From contig NZ_CP022163.1 in assembly GCF_002305855.1 (NCBI RefSeq), positions 8,995,765-9,059,764 of the forward strand: 64,000 bases of DNA. Reading direction: 5' to 3'. Position numbers and translations under genes: made by a program. This DNA comes from Melittangium boletus DSM 14713. Its GTDB lineage: Bacteria > Myxococcota > Myxococcia > Myxococcales > Myxococcaceae. This document shows, piece after piece, positions 50,026 to 58,745 of this stretch. The notes below the pieces were generated by a model, which saw only the letters and a program-made list of their open reading frames with translations, had not been told where the DNA came from and did not search any database. The first letter of the stretch is position 1. Each line of letters opens with the position of its first letter.

Positions 50026-53000
50026 TCAGGCCGTCTCCTTCATTTCCGCGGCGAGCAGGGCCTCCAGCTCGTCACTGGGCAGTTCCTCGAGCTGCGCGGC
50101 GAGCGCGTCGAGTTCGTCCTCCTCCTCCTTCGCCTTCGTCGGCAGGCGAGGCAGCAGCAGGGCCGCCAGCGCCTCGACGCTCGTGCCCTTGAGCAGCTCC
50201 ACCAGCGTGGGGCCCACGCCCAGTCCGCGCTCGATCTGGTTGCGCAGCTCCACGGCGATGATCGAGTCCAGCCCGAAGGTCTGCAGCGGCTGCTTGCGCT
50301 CGAGCTGTTCGGCCGCCAGTCCCAGCGACCGCGCGATGGTGGCGTGGAGGAAGTCCTCCAGGGCCCGGGTGCGCTCGGCGGGATCCTCCAGGGACGCCAG
50401 CTGGGAGCGGATCTCTCCCCCGCCCTGCTTGCCCTTGTCGCCGGACTCGGCCTGGGCCGCCGCCAGCCGCTCGGTGATGGGCTGGAGGAACGGCGGAGGC
50501 GTGGCCGTGGGGTAGTTGGAGCTCAGGAGCCGGGGCCAGTCCACGCCGAGGACGACGGCCTGTCCCAGGTCATGCCCGAGGCAGCGCTCCAGCGCCTCCA
50601 CGCCCTGATCCGGACGGATGGGGGTGATGCCGCGCCACTCGAAGTCCCGGGCGACGAGCTCGTGGCTCGCCATGCCCACCTCGCCCCAGGCGCCCCAGTT
50701 CACCGCCAGGCCGTGCTGGCCCAGTTGCCGCCGCGCCAGCGCCACGGCGTCGAGGAAGGCGTTGCCCGCGGCGTAGTCCGCCATGCCCATGGAGAAGCCG
50801 AGCGAGGCCACCGACGAGCACAGGACGAAGAGCTCCAGGGGCTCGTCCGCGAGCAGGCGGTGCAGGTTCCACGCGCCCGCCAGCTTCGGCTCCACCGTGG
50901 AGAGGAACTGGGCGGCGCTCAACCGCGAGAAGCGCGAGGGCATGGACACACCGGCCGCGTGGATGACGCCGCGGATCGGCGGCCACCCCTCGCGGCGGAA
51001 GGACTCGAGGAAGGCGCGCACCTGCGCCTCGTTGCCCGCGTCCATCGCCACGGGGTGGATGCTCGCGCCCAGGGCCTCCAGCGCGCGCACGGAGGCGATC
51101 TGCCGGCCCGCCGGGGAGTCCGGCGCCACGGTGTGCCAGTCGCGGCGCTCGGGCAGGGGCGTGCGGCCCGCCAGCACCAGCCGGCGCGCTCCGCGCTCGA
51201 TCATCCAGCGCGCGAACACCAGGCCCAGGCCGCCGCGTCCGCCGGTGATGAGGTACGTGGCGTCCGGACGCAGCCGCGCCGGCAGCGAGCCCTCCGCCAG
51301 GTGCGGCGCGGGCACCAGCCGATCACTCCACACGCGCCCGCCGCGCAGGGCGAGCTGGAAGTCCACGGGCGGCTCGCACAACAGGGTGTGCAGGCGCTCC
51401 GCCTCGTCGGCGGGAGCCACGGCCTCCAGATCCACCACGCCACCGGCCAATTCGGGGTGCTCCTGCTGGAAGAGGGAGCTGGCGAGGCCCCACAACGGGC
51501 TCTGGGCGACCGCCACGGGGTGCGTGTCCCCGGACACCTGCCGCGCGCCGCGCGTGAGGACCCACAACCGGGGCGGCTGGGGCCACGTCGCGCCCTCCAC
51601 GGCCTGCACCAGGTGCACCAGTGCCAACGAGCCGGGGGCCTGCGCGTCCATGAGGGAGGAGGCGGTCAGCGCGTCGGGCGCGGGCGCGTCCAGGCCCCAC
51701 AGGTGCACCAGGGCCTCCGGCTTCGCGGACAGGGCGCCGAGCAACCTCGGGAAGTCCTCGGGCCGCGAGGGGTTCACCTGGAAGGTCCCGCCCGCCGCGG
51801 GGGCCACGAAGTCCGGGCCGGGACGGACCTGGAAGACGGTGTGGCCCAGTCCCTCGAGCCGCGCCGCGAGCGAGGCCGCGACGCCCGTCTCGTCCGAGAG
51901 CAGCAGCCAGGTGCCCGGCGCCGCCTGATGCCCAGGGCGCGTGCCCGGCTCCACCTCGCGCCACGTCAGCTCGTAGAACTGGTTGCGCAGGGCCTCCGCG
52001 CCGGCCGACACCTCGAGCGCGCGCGAGCGGAACCCCTCGATGGACATCAGGAGCCGGCCCGCGTCGTCATACACCTCGAAGTCGTTGACCATGCTCTCCT
52101 TGTCCAGCGAGCACACGCGCTCGTGCACCCACAGACGGCCCACCAGGGGGGCATGGACGGTGAGCCGATCGATGCCCACGGGCAGGTAGGTGCTCATCTC
52201 CAGGCCTCCGAAGACGGGCGCCACGAGCATGGCCTGGAAGCACGCGTCCAGGAGCGCGGGGAAGCTCTCGTACCCGGTGAGCACCTGGGGCGTCGCCGCC
52301 TCCAGCTCGACGCGGGCGAGCGCTTCGCGGCCCCGGGACGCCACCTGGGCCAGGCCCTGGAACCACGGCCCGTAGCCGAAGTTCAGCTCCCGGGTGCGCG
52401 CGTAGCACGCGTCACGGCCATGGAGCTCCACGGAGCGGAACGCCTCCTGGAGGGCGGCGAGCCGTCCGGGGTTCGCCGGCCGGGGAGTCGCCGCGCGGAG
52501 CGAGCCCGTCGCGTGCCGCAGCCACGTCTCGTCCATGGCGCTCGCGCGGCTGTACACCGTGAAGCGCAAGGTGTCGGGATCCACCACGGTCTGCACCGTC
52601 GTGGGCTCGTCCCGTAGGAACAACGCCTTGTCGAAGCGCAGGCCGTGCAGCTCCACGGGGCCCTGGACGCGGCCGGTGGCCTCGCGCAGCGCCTTGAGAC
52701 CCATCTCGATGTAGCCCGCGCCGGGGAAGAGCACCGCCCCCTGGACGGCATGATCCTCCAGCCACGCCGGCGAGCGCTTGTCCACGCGCGTCTCCCAGGT
52801 GGGCCGAGCGGACCCCAGGCGCTTGCCGAGCAGCGGGTGGCTGGCGCGGCCGATCCGATCCTGACGGGCCGCCGCGGACTCCTCCCAGTAGATCTGCCGA
52901 TCCCACGCGTAGAGCGGCAGGTCGGCGGGCTGAGACGGACTGGAATGCAGCGCGCTCCAGGTGGGCTCCACGCCCAGCGAGTAGAGCGCGCCCACGGAGG

Positions 53001-55566
53001 CGAGCATGCCGGGGACGTCATCGCCGCCACGCTTGAGCGTGGGCAGCGAGCGCACCGGCGTGCCGCGCTTCTGGGCGCACTCCTGGATGGAGCCCGCGAG
53101 CACCGGGTGCGGACCCACCTCCAGGAAGGTGCGGTAGCCGTCCTGGATCATCCGATCCGTGGCCATGGCGAAGCGCACCGGATCGCGCACGTTGAGCCAC
53201 CAGTAGGCGTTGTCCAGCTCCGGGCCCTCGGCGCGCAGGCCCGTCACCGTCGCGTAGAGCGGCACCTGGGCGCGCTGGGGCTTCAAGTCCGCGAGCACGT
53301 CGAGCAGCTCCTCGCGCAGCGGATCCATGTAGTGGCTGTGGAAGGGCACGTCCACGCGCAGGAAGCGGGTGAAGACACCACGCGCGGCGAGCGGAGCCGT
53401 CACCCGCTCGAGCACCTGGGGATCCCCCGCGAGCGTCACCGAATGGGGGCTGTTGACCGCGGCCACGGACACGCCCGCGTGGCCGTCGATGGCCGCGAGC
53501 GCTTCCTCGAAGGGAAGGCCCACCGCCACGAGCTTGCCCTGACCGGAGGTGCGGTGCTGAAGCCGGCTGCGGTGGTACACCACGCGGCACGCCTCCTCGA
53601 GCCCGAGCACGCCCGCGGCCCAGAAGGACGCGGCCTCGCCGGTGCTGTGGCCGACGATGGCGGCCGGGGTGATGCCCCAGGAGCGCAGCAGCTCGGTGAG
53701 GCCCACCTGGATGGCGAAGTTGGCGGGCTGGGAGATGCGCGTCTCGCCCATGCGCGACTGTGCCTCCTCGGCCGTCAGCTCCTTCATGAGCGACCAGTCG
53801 GCCCAGCGGCCCAGGAAGGCATCGCACTGCTCCACGGCGCGCCGGAAGACGGGCTCGGCGGAGAGCAGCGAGCGGCCCATGCCCCACCACTGGGGGCCCA
53901 TGCCGGTGTAGACGAACGCCAGCTCCGCGCGCGCCTGGGGATTCACCTGCCCGGAGGACAGCCCCACCCGCTCCTCGCCCGCGAGGAAGGCGCCGAGCGA
54001 ATCGGCCAGCTCCTGGGACGAGCGCGCGACGACGGACAACCGGTGTCCATGGTGGCCGCGCCGGAGGGCCGCCGTGGCCGCCAGGGCCGGGAGCGCTGGA
54101 GCCGGGGTGCCCGCCTCCTTCTGGGCCAGGGCCCGCTCCCGCCACGCGGAGGCGAGACCGCGCAGCGACTCGCCACTGCGCGCCGAGAGCGCCACCAGCG
54201 TGGGCGCGGACTCGGCCGGAGCGGCCTCGGACGCGCGCGCGGGCGCCTCGGCGAGCACGACGTGGGCGTTGGTGCCACCGAAACCGAAGGAGTTGACCGC
54301 GGCCACCGCCGGACCGGGCCCCTCGGGCCAGGGCTGGAGCTCGCGCACCACGCGCAGGCGCAGGGCGTCGAAGTCGATGTTCGGATTGGGGTTGATCAGA
54401 TGGAGGTGGGGCGGAATCTGGCGGTGCTTGAGGCACAGGGCCGCCTTGACGAGCCCCGCCACGCCGGCGGCCGCCTCCAGGTGGCCGATGTTCGTCTTCA
54501 CCGAGCCCACGAGGCAGTGCTCGCCCTCGGGACGCCCCTCGCTGAATACCTCGCCGAGTCCCCGCGCCTCGATGGGATCGCCCACGGGGGTGCCGGTGCC
54601 GTGCGCCTCGATGTAGCGCGTCTGGGAGGGAGGCAGTCCCGCGCGCTGGAAGGCCTCGCGCACCAGGGCCTTCTGCGCCTCGCTGCTGGGCACGGTGATG
54701 CCCGGGGTGCGGCCGTCCTGGTTGGCCGCGGTGCCGCGGATCACCGCGTAGATGGAGTCCCCGTCCTCGAGCGCGTCGGACAGCCGCTTGAGCACCACCA
54801 CGCCCGCGCCCTCCCCGCGCACATAGCCGTTGGCGCGCGAGTCGAACGTCTTGCACCGCCCGTCGGGCGAGAGCATGCCCGCCTTGGACTCGGCGATGGT
54901 GAACTCGGGGCGGAACATGGCGTTGGCGCCCCCGGCGAGCGCCAGCGAGGACTCGCCACTCCACAGGCTCTGGCAGGCCAGGTGCACCGCCACGAGCGAC
55001 GAGGAGCACGCGGTGTCGAGCGAGACGCTGGGCCCGCGCAGATCGAACCAGTAGGACAGGCGGTTGGACGCCATGGTCATGGCGGTGCCGGTGCCGGTGT
55101 GCGAGCCGATGAGCTCGCGGTTGCTCTCACTGAGCTGCAGGACCTTGGTGTCCTCGGTGAACACGCCCATGAAGACGCCGGTGCGGCTGCCCGCGAGCCG
55201 CTCGGGCACGAGGCCCGCGTCCTCCATGGCCTCCCACGTCACCTCGAGCAGCCAGCGCTGCATCGGATCCAGGTGCGAGGCCTCGCGCGGGGACATGCCG
55301 AAGAAGCGCGCGTCGAAGGCGCCGATGGGCTGCTCGATGAAGCCGCCCCAGCGCGTCACCGCCTTGCCCGGCTTGCCCGGGGTGGGATCGTAGAAGCTGT
55401 CCGCGTCCCAGCGCTCCGCGGGCACTTCCCGGATGGCGTCCACGCCGTCGCACAACATGCGCCAGAAGGCCTCGGGGTTGGCCGCGCCGGGAAACCGGCA
55501 GCCGATTCCGATGATGGCAATGGGCTCGGGGCTGGCGGGGATGTCGCTCGGGGAACGCTCGCTCAT
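50026..55566 (-). CDS. Type I polyketide synthase, KS-AT-DH-KR-ACP
   Basis: About 1846 aa. KS 10-430: active Cys in SLDTACSSSLVAVH (about 187), His in EAHGTGTPVGDP and KTNIGHLEAAAG. AT about 540-860: IVGHSTGEAAS with the active Ser, then VDVPFHSHYM; the FH suggests malonyl but the call is weak. DH about 910-1180: WLEDHAVQGAVLFPG and ALLDACFQ, both catalytic residues kept. A KR structural part 1200-1430, then KR with TGGRGGLG and active SSVASLGFSMGMADYAAGN (Ser, Tyr, Asn). ACP with FGLDSIIAVEL (about 1767). No ER or loading domain. The acidic C-terminal tail probably docks on the NRPS N-terminal helix. The ATG at 55566 has AAGGA upstream. Confidence 0.92.
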   Translation of the reverse strand: MSERSPSDIPASPEPIAIIGIGCRFPGAANPEAFWRMLCDGVDAIREVPAERWDADSFYDPTPGKPGKAVTRWGGFIEQPIGAFDARFFGMSPREASHLDPMQRWLLEVTWEAMEDAGLVPERLAGSRTGVFMGVFTEDTKVLQLSESNRELIGSHTGTGTAMTMASNRLSYWFDLRGPSVSLDTACSSSLVAVHLACQSLWSGESSLALAGGANAMFRPEFTIAESKAGMLSPDGRCKTFDSRANGYVRGEGAGVVVLKRLSDALEDGDSIYAVIRGTAANQDGRTPGITVPSSEAQKALVREAFQRAGLPPSQTRYIEAHGTGTPVGDPIEARGLGEVFSEGRPEGEHCLVGSVKTNIGHLEAAAGVAGLVKAALCLKHRQIPPHLHLINPNPNIDFDALRLRVVRELQPWPEGPGPAVAAVNSFGFGGTNAHVVLAEAPARASEAAPAESAPTLVALSARSGESLRGLASAWRERALAQKEAGTPAPALPALAATAALRRGHHGHRLSVVARSSQELADSLGAFLAGEERVGLSSGQVNPQARAELAFVYTGMGPQWWGMGRSLLSAEPVFRRAVEQCDAFLGRWADWSLMKELTAEEAQSRMGETRISQPANFAIQVGLTELLRSWGITPAAIVGHSTGEAASFWAAGVLGLEEACRVVYHRSRLQHRTSGQGKLVAVGLPFEEALAAIDGHAGVSVAAVNSPHSVTLAGDPQVLERVTAPLAARGVFTRFLRVDVPFHSHYMDPLREELLDVLADLKPQRAQVPLYATVTGLRAEGPELDNAYWWLNVRDPVRFAMATDRMIQDGYRTFLEVGPHPVLAGSIQECAQKRGTPVRSLPTLKRGGDDVPGMLASVGALYSLGVEPTWSALHSSPSQPADLPLYAWDRQIYWEESAAARQDRIGRASHPLLGKRLGSARPTWETRVDKRSPAWLEDHAVQGAVLFPGAGYIEMGLKALREATGRVQGPVELHGLRFDKALFLRDEPTTVQTVVDPDTLRFTVYSRASAMDETWLRHATGSLRAATPRPANPGRLAALQEAFRSVELHGRDACYARTRELNFGYGPWFQGLAQVASRGREALARVELEAATPQVLTGYESFPALLDACFQAMLVAPVFGGLEMSTYLPVGIDRLTVHAPLVGRLWVHERVCSLDKESMVNDFEVYDDAGRLLMSIEGFRSRALEVSAGAEALRNQFYELTWREVEPGTRPGHQAAPGTWLLLSDETGVAASLAARLEGLGHTVFQVRPGPDFVAPAAGGTFQVNPSRPEDFPRLLGALSAKPEALVHLWGLDAPAPDALTASSLMDAQAPGSLALVHLVQAVEGATWPQPPRLWVLTRGARQVSGDTHPVAVAQSPLWGLASSLFQQEHPELAGGVVDLEAVAPADEAERLHTLLCEPPVDFQLALRGGRVWSDRLVPAPHLAEGSLPARLRPDATYLITGGRGGLGLVFARWMIERGARRLVLAGRTPLPERRDWHTVAPDSPAGRQIASVRALEALGASIHPVAMDAGNEAQVRAFLESFRREGWPPIRGVIHAAGVSMPSRFSRLSAAQFLSTVEPKLAGAWNLHRLLADEPLELFVLCSSVASLGFSMGMADYAAGNAFLDAVALARRQLGQHGLAVNWGAWGEVGMASHELVARDFEWRGITPIRPDQGVEALERCLGHDLGQAVVLGVDWPRLLSSNYPTATPPPFLQPITERLAAAQAESGDKGKQGGGEIRSQLASLEDPAERTRALEDFLHATIARSLGLAAEQLERKQPLQTFGLDSIIAVELRNQIERGLGVGPTLVELLKGTSVEALAALLLPRLPTKAKEEEDELDALAAQLEELPSDELEALLAAEMKETA

Positions 55567-55685
55567 GAGGATCGGATCCTTCGGAAAGGGACTTTCAGGA
55601 CGCACGAGACCCCGGACGTCCCACGCCCACATGGGCACGAGACGCCCCGGTCCATGCCAGGGAGACGGTCAACGGAAACGGAGGC

Positions 55686-56282
55686 TCAGCGGGACAGCAG
55701 GGCTTCGTTCAGCTTCGCGCGCGCCACATCCCAGGAGATGTTGACGTCCTGGGCGCTGACTTCCCAGTGGGTGCTCGTGCTGCCACGGCTGATGGCCGGC
55801 GCCTCGTTCATGGCGGCGACGTGAAGGGGGCTCGTGAAGAAGGCGTACATGGACGCCTCGTCCTTCCAGATGGAGATGGTGCGCCCGTAGCCGCACTTGG
55901 CCGAGCCCGAGAGCGACATGGCGACGAGTCCCGGATTGCCCATGAGCGGCCCCACCATGCCGCCGATCAGCTCGTTGATGCGCGGACCGGAGTTGGGGTC
56001 CTCCCCCACCACGATGAGGGTGGTGACGGCGAGGTAGTGCTCCTGGACGGGGGCCTTCGCGCTGCCCGTGGCCGAGTCGAACCCGGGGCCCGTCATGGGG
56101 AGCGACACCTTGAGGTCATCGTCCTCGCAAGCGAACTCCTGGGGCAGCGTGGGCGCGGGCTGCGCCGGAGTGGGCGTCGGATCCGGAATTCCACAAGCGC
56201 CCAGGAGGATCAAACCCAGGGGAAGCAGGGCGGAACGAAGGGGGCGCGAGGAGAGGGGACGAAGGGAGCTCGTGGTTTTCAT
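55686..56282 (-). CDS. Lipoprotein with ABM-like domain
   Basis: A 198-aa lipoprotein (signal ALLPLGLILLGAC, then a Pro/Thr-rich linker TPTPAQPAPTLPQ). The rest resembles the ferredoxin-like fold of antibiotic-biosynthesis-monooxygenase (ABM) proteins: YLAVTTLIVVGEDPNSGPRI, GYGRTISIWKDEASMYAFF and SPLHVAAMNEAPAISRGS. It is 119 bp upstream of the PKS start and co-oriented, so co-expression is possible, but a lipid-anchored protein cannot act on the cytosolic assembly line. A role with the exported product or no link at all are both open. Confidence 0.65.
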   Translation of the reverse strand: MKTTSSLRPLSSRPLRSALLPLGLILLGACGIPDPTPTPAQPAPTLPQEFACEDDDLKVSLPMTGPGFDSATGSAKAPVQEHYLAVTTLIVVGEDPNSGPRINELIGGMVGPLMGNPGLVAMSLSGSAKCGYGRTISIWKDEASMYAFFTSPLHVAAMNEAPAISRGSTSTHWEVSAQDVNISWDVARAKLNEALLSR

Positions 56283-56313
56283 GCGGGGCGATCCGGTGGG
56301 GGGGAGACGACGC

Positions 56314-56715
56314 CTAGCGCGCGCGCGACACGGTGCCGAAACACAGCTCCGCGAAGGTGCGTTTGAGACGCGAGGACTGGAAATCGGTGCGGCGTCCGAA
56401 GCTGACGACCTGGACCCGGGTACCCGGAGGCTCGCCCTTCCCCATCGTCACGACCCACACCGACGAACCGTCATCACGCCGCACGGAACAGTAGGTGTAG
56501 GGCCCCGCCCGGAGCTGCTCCTCGACCTGGCCCAGGAAGGGTTCCTGGTCGGAAGCGGAGTGCTCGAGCCCCCCCAGCGGATTGCCCATGGGCGCCGCTG
56601 CCCGAGCTGGCGCGGCGAGCGCCAGGTACCCACCCCCGGCGCACAACAGGGCCGCCAGCCCCGAGAGGCCGAGGAGAATTCGTGTGCGCTGAGAACGTGG
56701 GAAATAAAAAGTCAT
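56314..56715 (-). CDS. Small membrane-anchored hypothetical protein
   Basis: About 133 aa from ATG 56715 (a TTG at 56757 is possible). One N-terminal membrane or signal helix (ILLGLSGLAALLCAGGGYLA) is followed by an exported domain of about 95 residues with two Cys (YTYCSVRRDDGSSVWVVTMG, AELCFGTVSRAR) that could form a disulfide. Not recognised. It follows the chemotaxis receptor gene after a short gap on the same strand, so it may share its transcript. Confidence 0.55.
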   Translation of the reverse strand: MTFYFPRSQRTRILLGLSGLAALLCAGGGYLALAAPARAAAPMGNPLGGLEHSASDQEPFLGQVEEQLRAGPYTYCSVRRDDGSSVWVVTMGKGEPPGTRVQVVSFGRRTDFQSSRLKRTFAELCFGTVSRAR

Positions 56716-56769
56716 GCGGCCAGTGCGAACTATCCGACAGTTCGTCACTGACGACAAGATGCGTCACAA

Positions 56770-58428
56770 TCAAAGGCCGCGGCCGTACTCCCGCAGGAGC
56801 CCCTTGAGCTTCTGGCCCATCGCATTGAGGTCCTGCATGGCCTGCTCCGTCTGCCGGGTGCTGGTGAGCGTCTGTTGGGTGGCCTGACTCACGTCTCTCA
56901 TTGCTTGGCGGATTTGCCCGATTCCCGTGGCTTGCTGGTTCGCGGAGGCGGAGATCTGCGCCGCGGTGAGCGACGCCTGGCTGAGCAGGTCGCTCAGCAT
57001 CTGGATGGTGCCGCCCGTCTGCGTCACCACGCGCGTGGCCGTGCTCACGCTCTTGGTGCCCTCCTCCGTGGTCATCACCGCGCCCTGGGTGGCCTTTTGA
57101 ATCTGCCCCAGGATCTGCCGCACCTGGGCGGTGGCCTTCTTGGACTGGTCCGCGAGCGCCTTCACCTCGGCGGCCACCACGGCGAAGCCCCGGCCGTGCT
57201 CTCCGGCCCGGCTCGCCTCGATGGAGGCGTTGAGCGCGAGCATGTGCGTCTGCTCGGAGATGTCATTGACGGTGGTGATGATGTCGCCGATGGCCTGGGC
57301 CTGCTCGGCCAGGGCGAGAATCCGCGAGGCGATGGACTCCACCTGCTCGCGCACGGCGTTCATGGAGGCGATGGCCTCGTCCACCGCGCGTCGGCCGCCC
57401 CTGCCCACTTCCTCGGAGTGGCGCGCTGAATCGCTCACCGCCCGCGCCCGGCCCGCCGCCTCATCCGAGGACTGGGCCAGCTCCTCGATGGTGCTCACCG
57501 TCTGGGCCACGGCGCTGCCCTGCTCCTGGGCGCCGGCCACCTGCTCGGTGGTGCTCACCAGGATTTCCGACGTGGTGCCCGCGAGCTGATTGACGAACTC
57601 GGCCACGGTCCGCAGCGTGTGCTCGCGCTCCTGGGCTTGTTTGGCCAACAGGGCCTCGGCCTCCTGGCGCCGCTCGGCCATGGCGTTGAAGGCGGTGGCG
57701 AGCTCTCCCGTCTCATCGGAGTTGACCACGTCGATGCGGTGCGCCAGCTGCCCGCGGCCGAGCAGCACGGTGCCCTGCACCAGCTTCGACAAGGGGACGG
57801 TGATGCTCTGGGTGATGAGGTAGCTGCCGAGCACGACGATGAGGAGGCCGAGCAGCGTGCCCCCGCCCAGCACCAGCATGCTCAAGCGCACGCTGTCACG
57901 GGCCTCCTTGTCGAGACGATCCCAGCGCGCGTCCTCGGCGATGACCATCTCGTCGAAGCCCTCGCGCACCTGGTTCATGAGCTGCCGGCCCCGGCCCGCG
58001 CTCGTGCGCACCATCTGGTTCACGGCCTCCACTCCATTGGGCTGCTCGCGCAGCCGGCGTGTGTTCTCCAGGGTGGAGATCCGCTCGCGCACGAGCGGCT
58101 CGAGCTTCTCCAGCCGCACGCGCTGCTCGGAATCATCCGCCAGGTGCTGGCGCAGGTTGGCCAGCTCCATGTCCAGCTCCGCCAGCGCCTGCCGGTAGGG
58201 CTCCAGATAGGTCGTATCACCGGTGATGATGAAGCCGCGCTGGCTCGTCTCCGCGTCCACGATGAGGGCGCGGATGGCGCGCATGAGGCGGCCCTGATCC
58301 CGGCTGTCCACCAGGAGGGCGGTGGTCGTCCGCAGCTGCCGCGCGCCCAGGAAGGCCACCAACGCCACGGCCAGCAACACCACCAGCGACAGCCCGAACC
58401 CCAGGGCGATCTTCTTTCCGATGCTCAT
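56770..58428 (-). CDS. Methyl-accepting chemotaxis protein
   Basis: A 552-aa inner-membrane receptor. TM1 is residues 8-28; a CHASE3-like helical sensor follows (about 35-185, with AETSQRGFIITGDTTYLEPY, the diagnostic segment); TM2 is about 185-208; HAMP is about 209-262; a long coiled-coil signalling domain follows, whose hairpin tip is DIITTVNDISEQTHMLALNA and SIEASRAGEHGRGFAVVAAE. The C-terminus lacks a CheR/CheB tether pentapeptide. No other che genes lie in the window, so it probably feeds an array encoded elsewhere. Ligand unknown. Confidence 0.92.
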   Translation of the reverse strand: MSIGKKIALGFGLSLVVLLAVALVAFLGARQLRTTTALLVDSRDQGRLMRAIRALIVDAETSQRGFIITGDTTYLEPYRQALAELDMELANLRQHLADDSEQRVRLEKLEPLVRERISTLENTRRLREQPNGVEAVNQMVRTSAGRGRQLMNQVREGFDEMVIAEDARWDRLDKEARDSVRLSMLVLGGGTLLGLLIVVLGSYLITQSITVPLSKLVQGTVLLGRGQLAHRIDVVNSDETGELATAFNAMAERRQEAEALLAKQAQEREHTLRTVAEFVNQLAGTTSEILVSTTEQVAGAQEQGSAVAQTVSTIEELAQSSDEAAGRARAVSDSARHSEEVGRGGRRAVDEAIASMNAVREQVESIASRILALAEQAQAIGDIITTVNDISEQTHMLALNASIEASRAGEHGRGFAVVAAEVKALADQSKKATAQVRQILGQIQKATQGAVMTTEEGTKSVSTATRVVTQTGGTIQMLSDLLSQASLTAAQISASANQQATGIGQIRQAMRDVSQATQQTLTSTRQTEQAMQDLNAMGQKLKGLLREYGRGL

Positions 58429-58745
58429 GACACCTTTCTCTAGACCTTTTCCACGACGAGCCGAAGCACGGATCAGCCTGTAGCACCCTGTGGCGGGCGC
58501 TACACGCGCCGGGACTGCCCGACATTTGAGGGCCTTGGATCCGTTGATCCACGCGGACCCGGAAAGCCGGGGGGTAGACGGGCGGGCGGTGACGACTCAG
58601 ATCGCGAGCGTGGATCACCTCCGGATCAGGTTCACCCCCGCGCTCCTCCCGCCCAGGCCCGGCCATGTCCGCCGCCAGGCCTTCCGGGAGGATCAGCCGC
58701 GGGGGGGTGGACGGGCTCCGGGGTGGCGCCACGGGAGGCGATGAC
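58429..58745. other. Divergent intergenic region
   Basis: 317 bp between the chemotaxis receptor and the DnaA-N-like gene, presumably holding both promoters. I see no clear promoter box, repeat or small gene in it. Confidence 0.5.

Noticed and set aside
43817..50515. A 2232-codon open frame antisense to the NRPS
   Set aside because: It lies wholly opposite a gene with certain domains. It results from strong GC3 bias and its translation is low-complexity (His/Arg/Gln/Leu rich).
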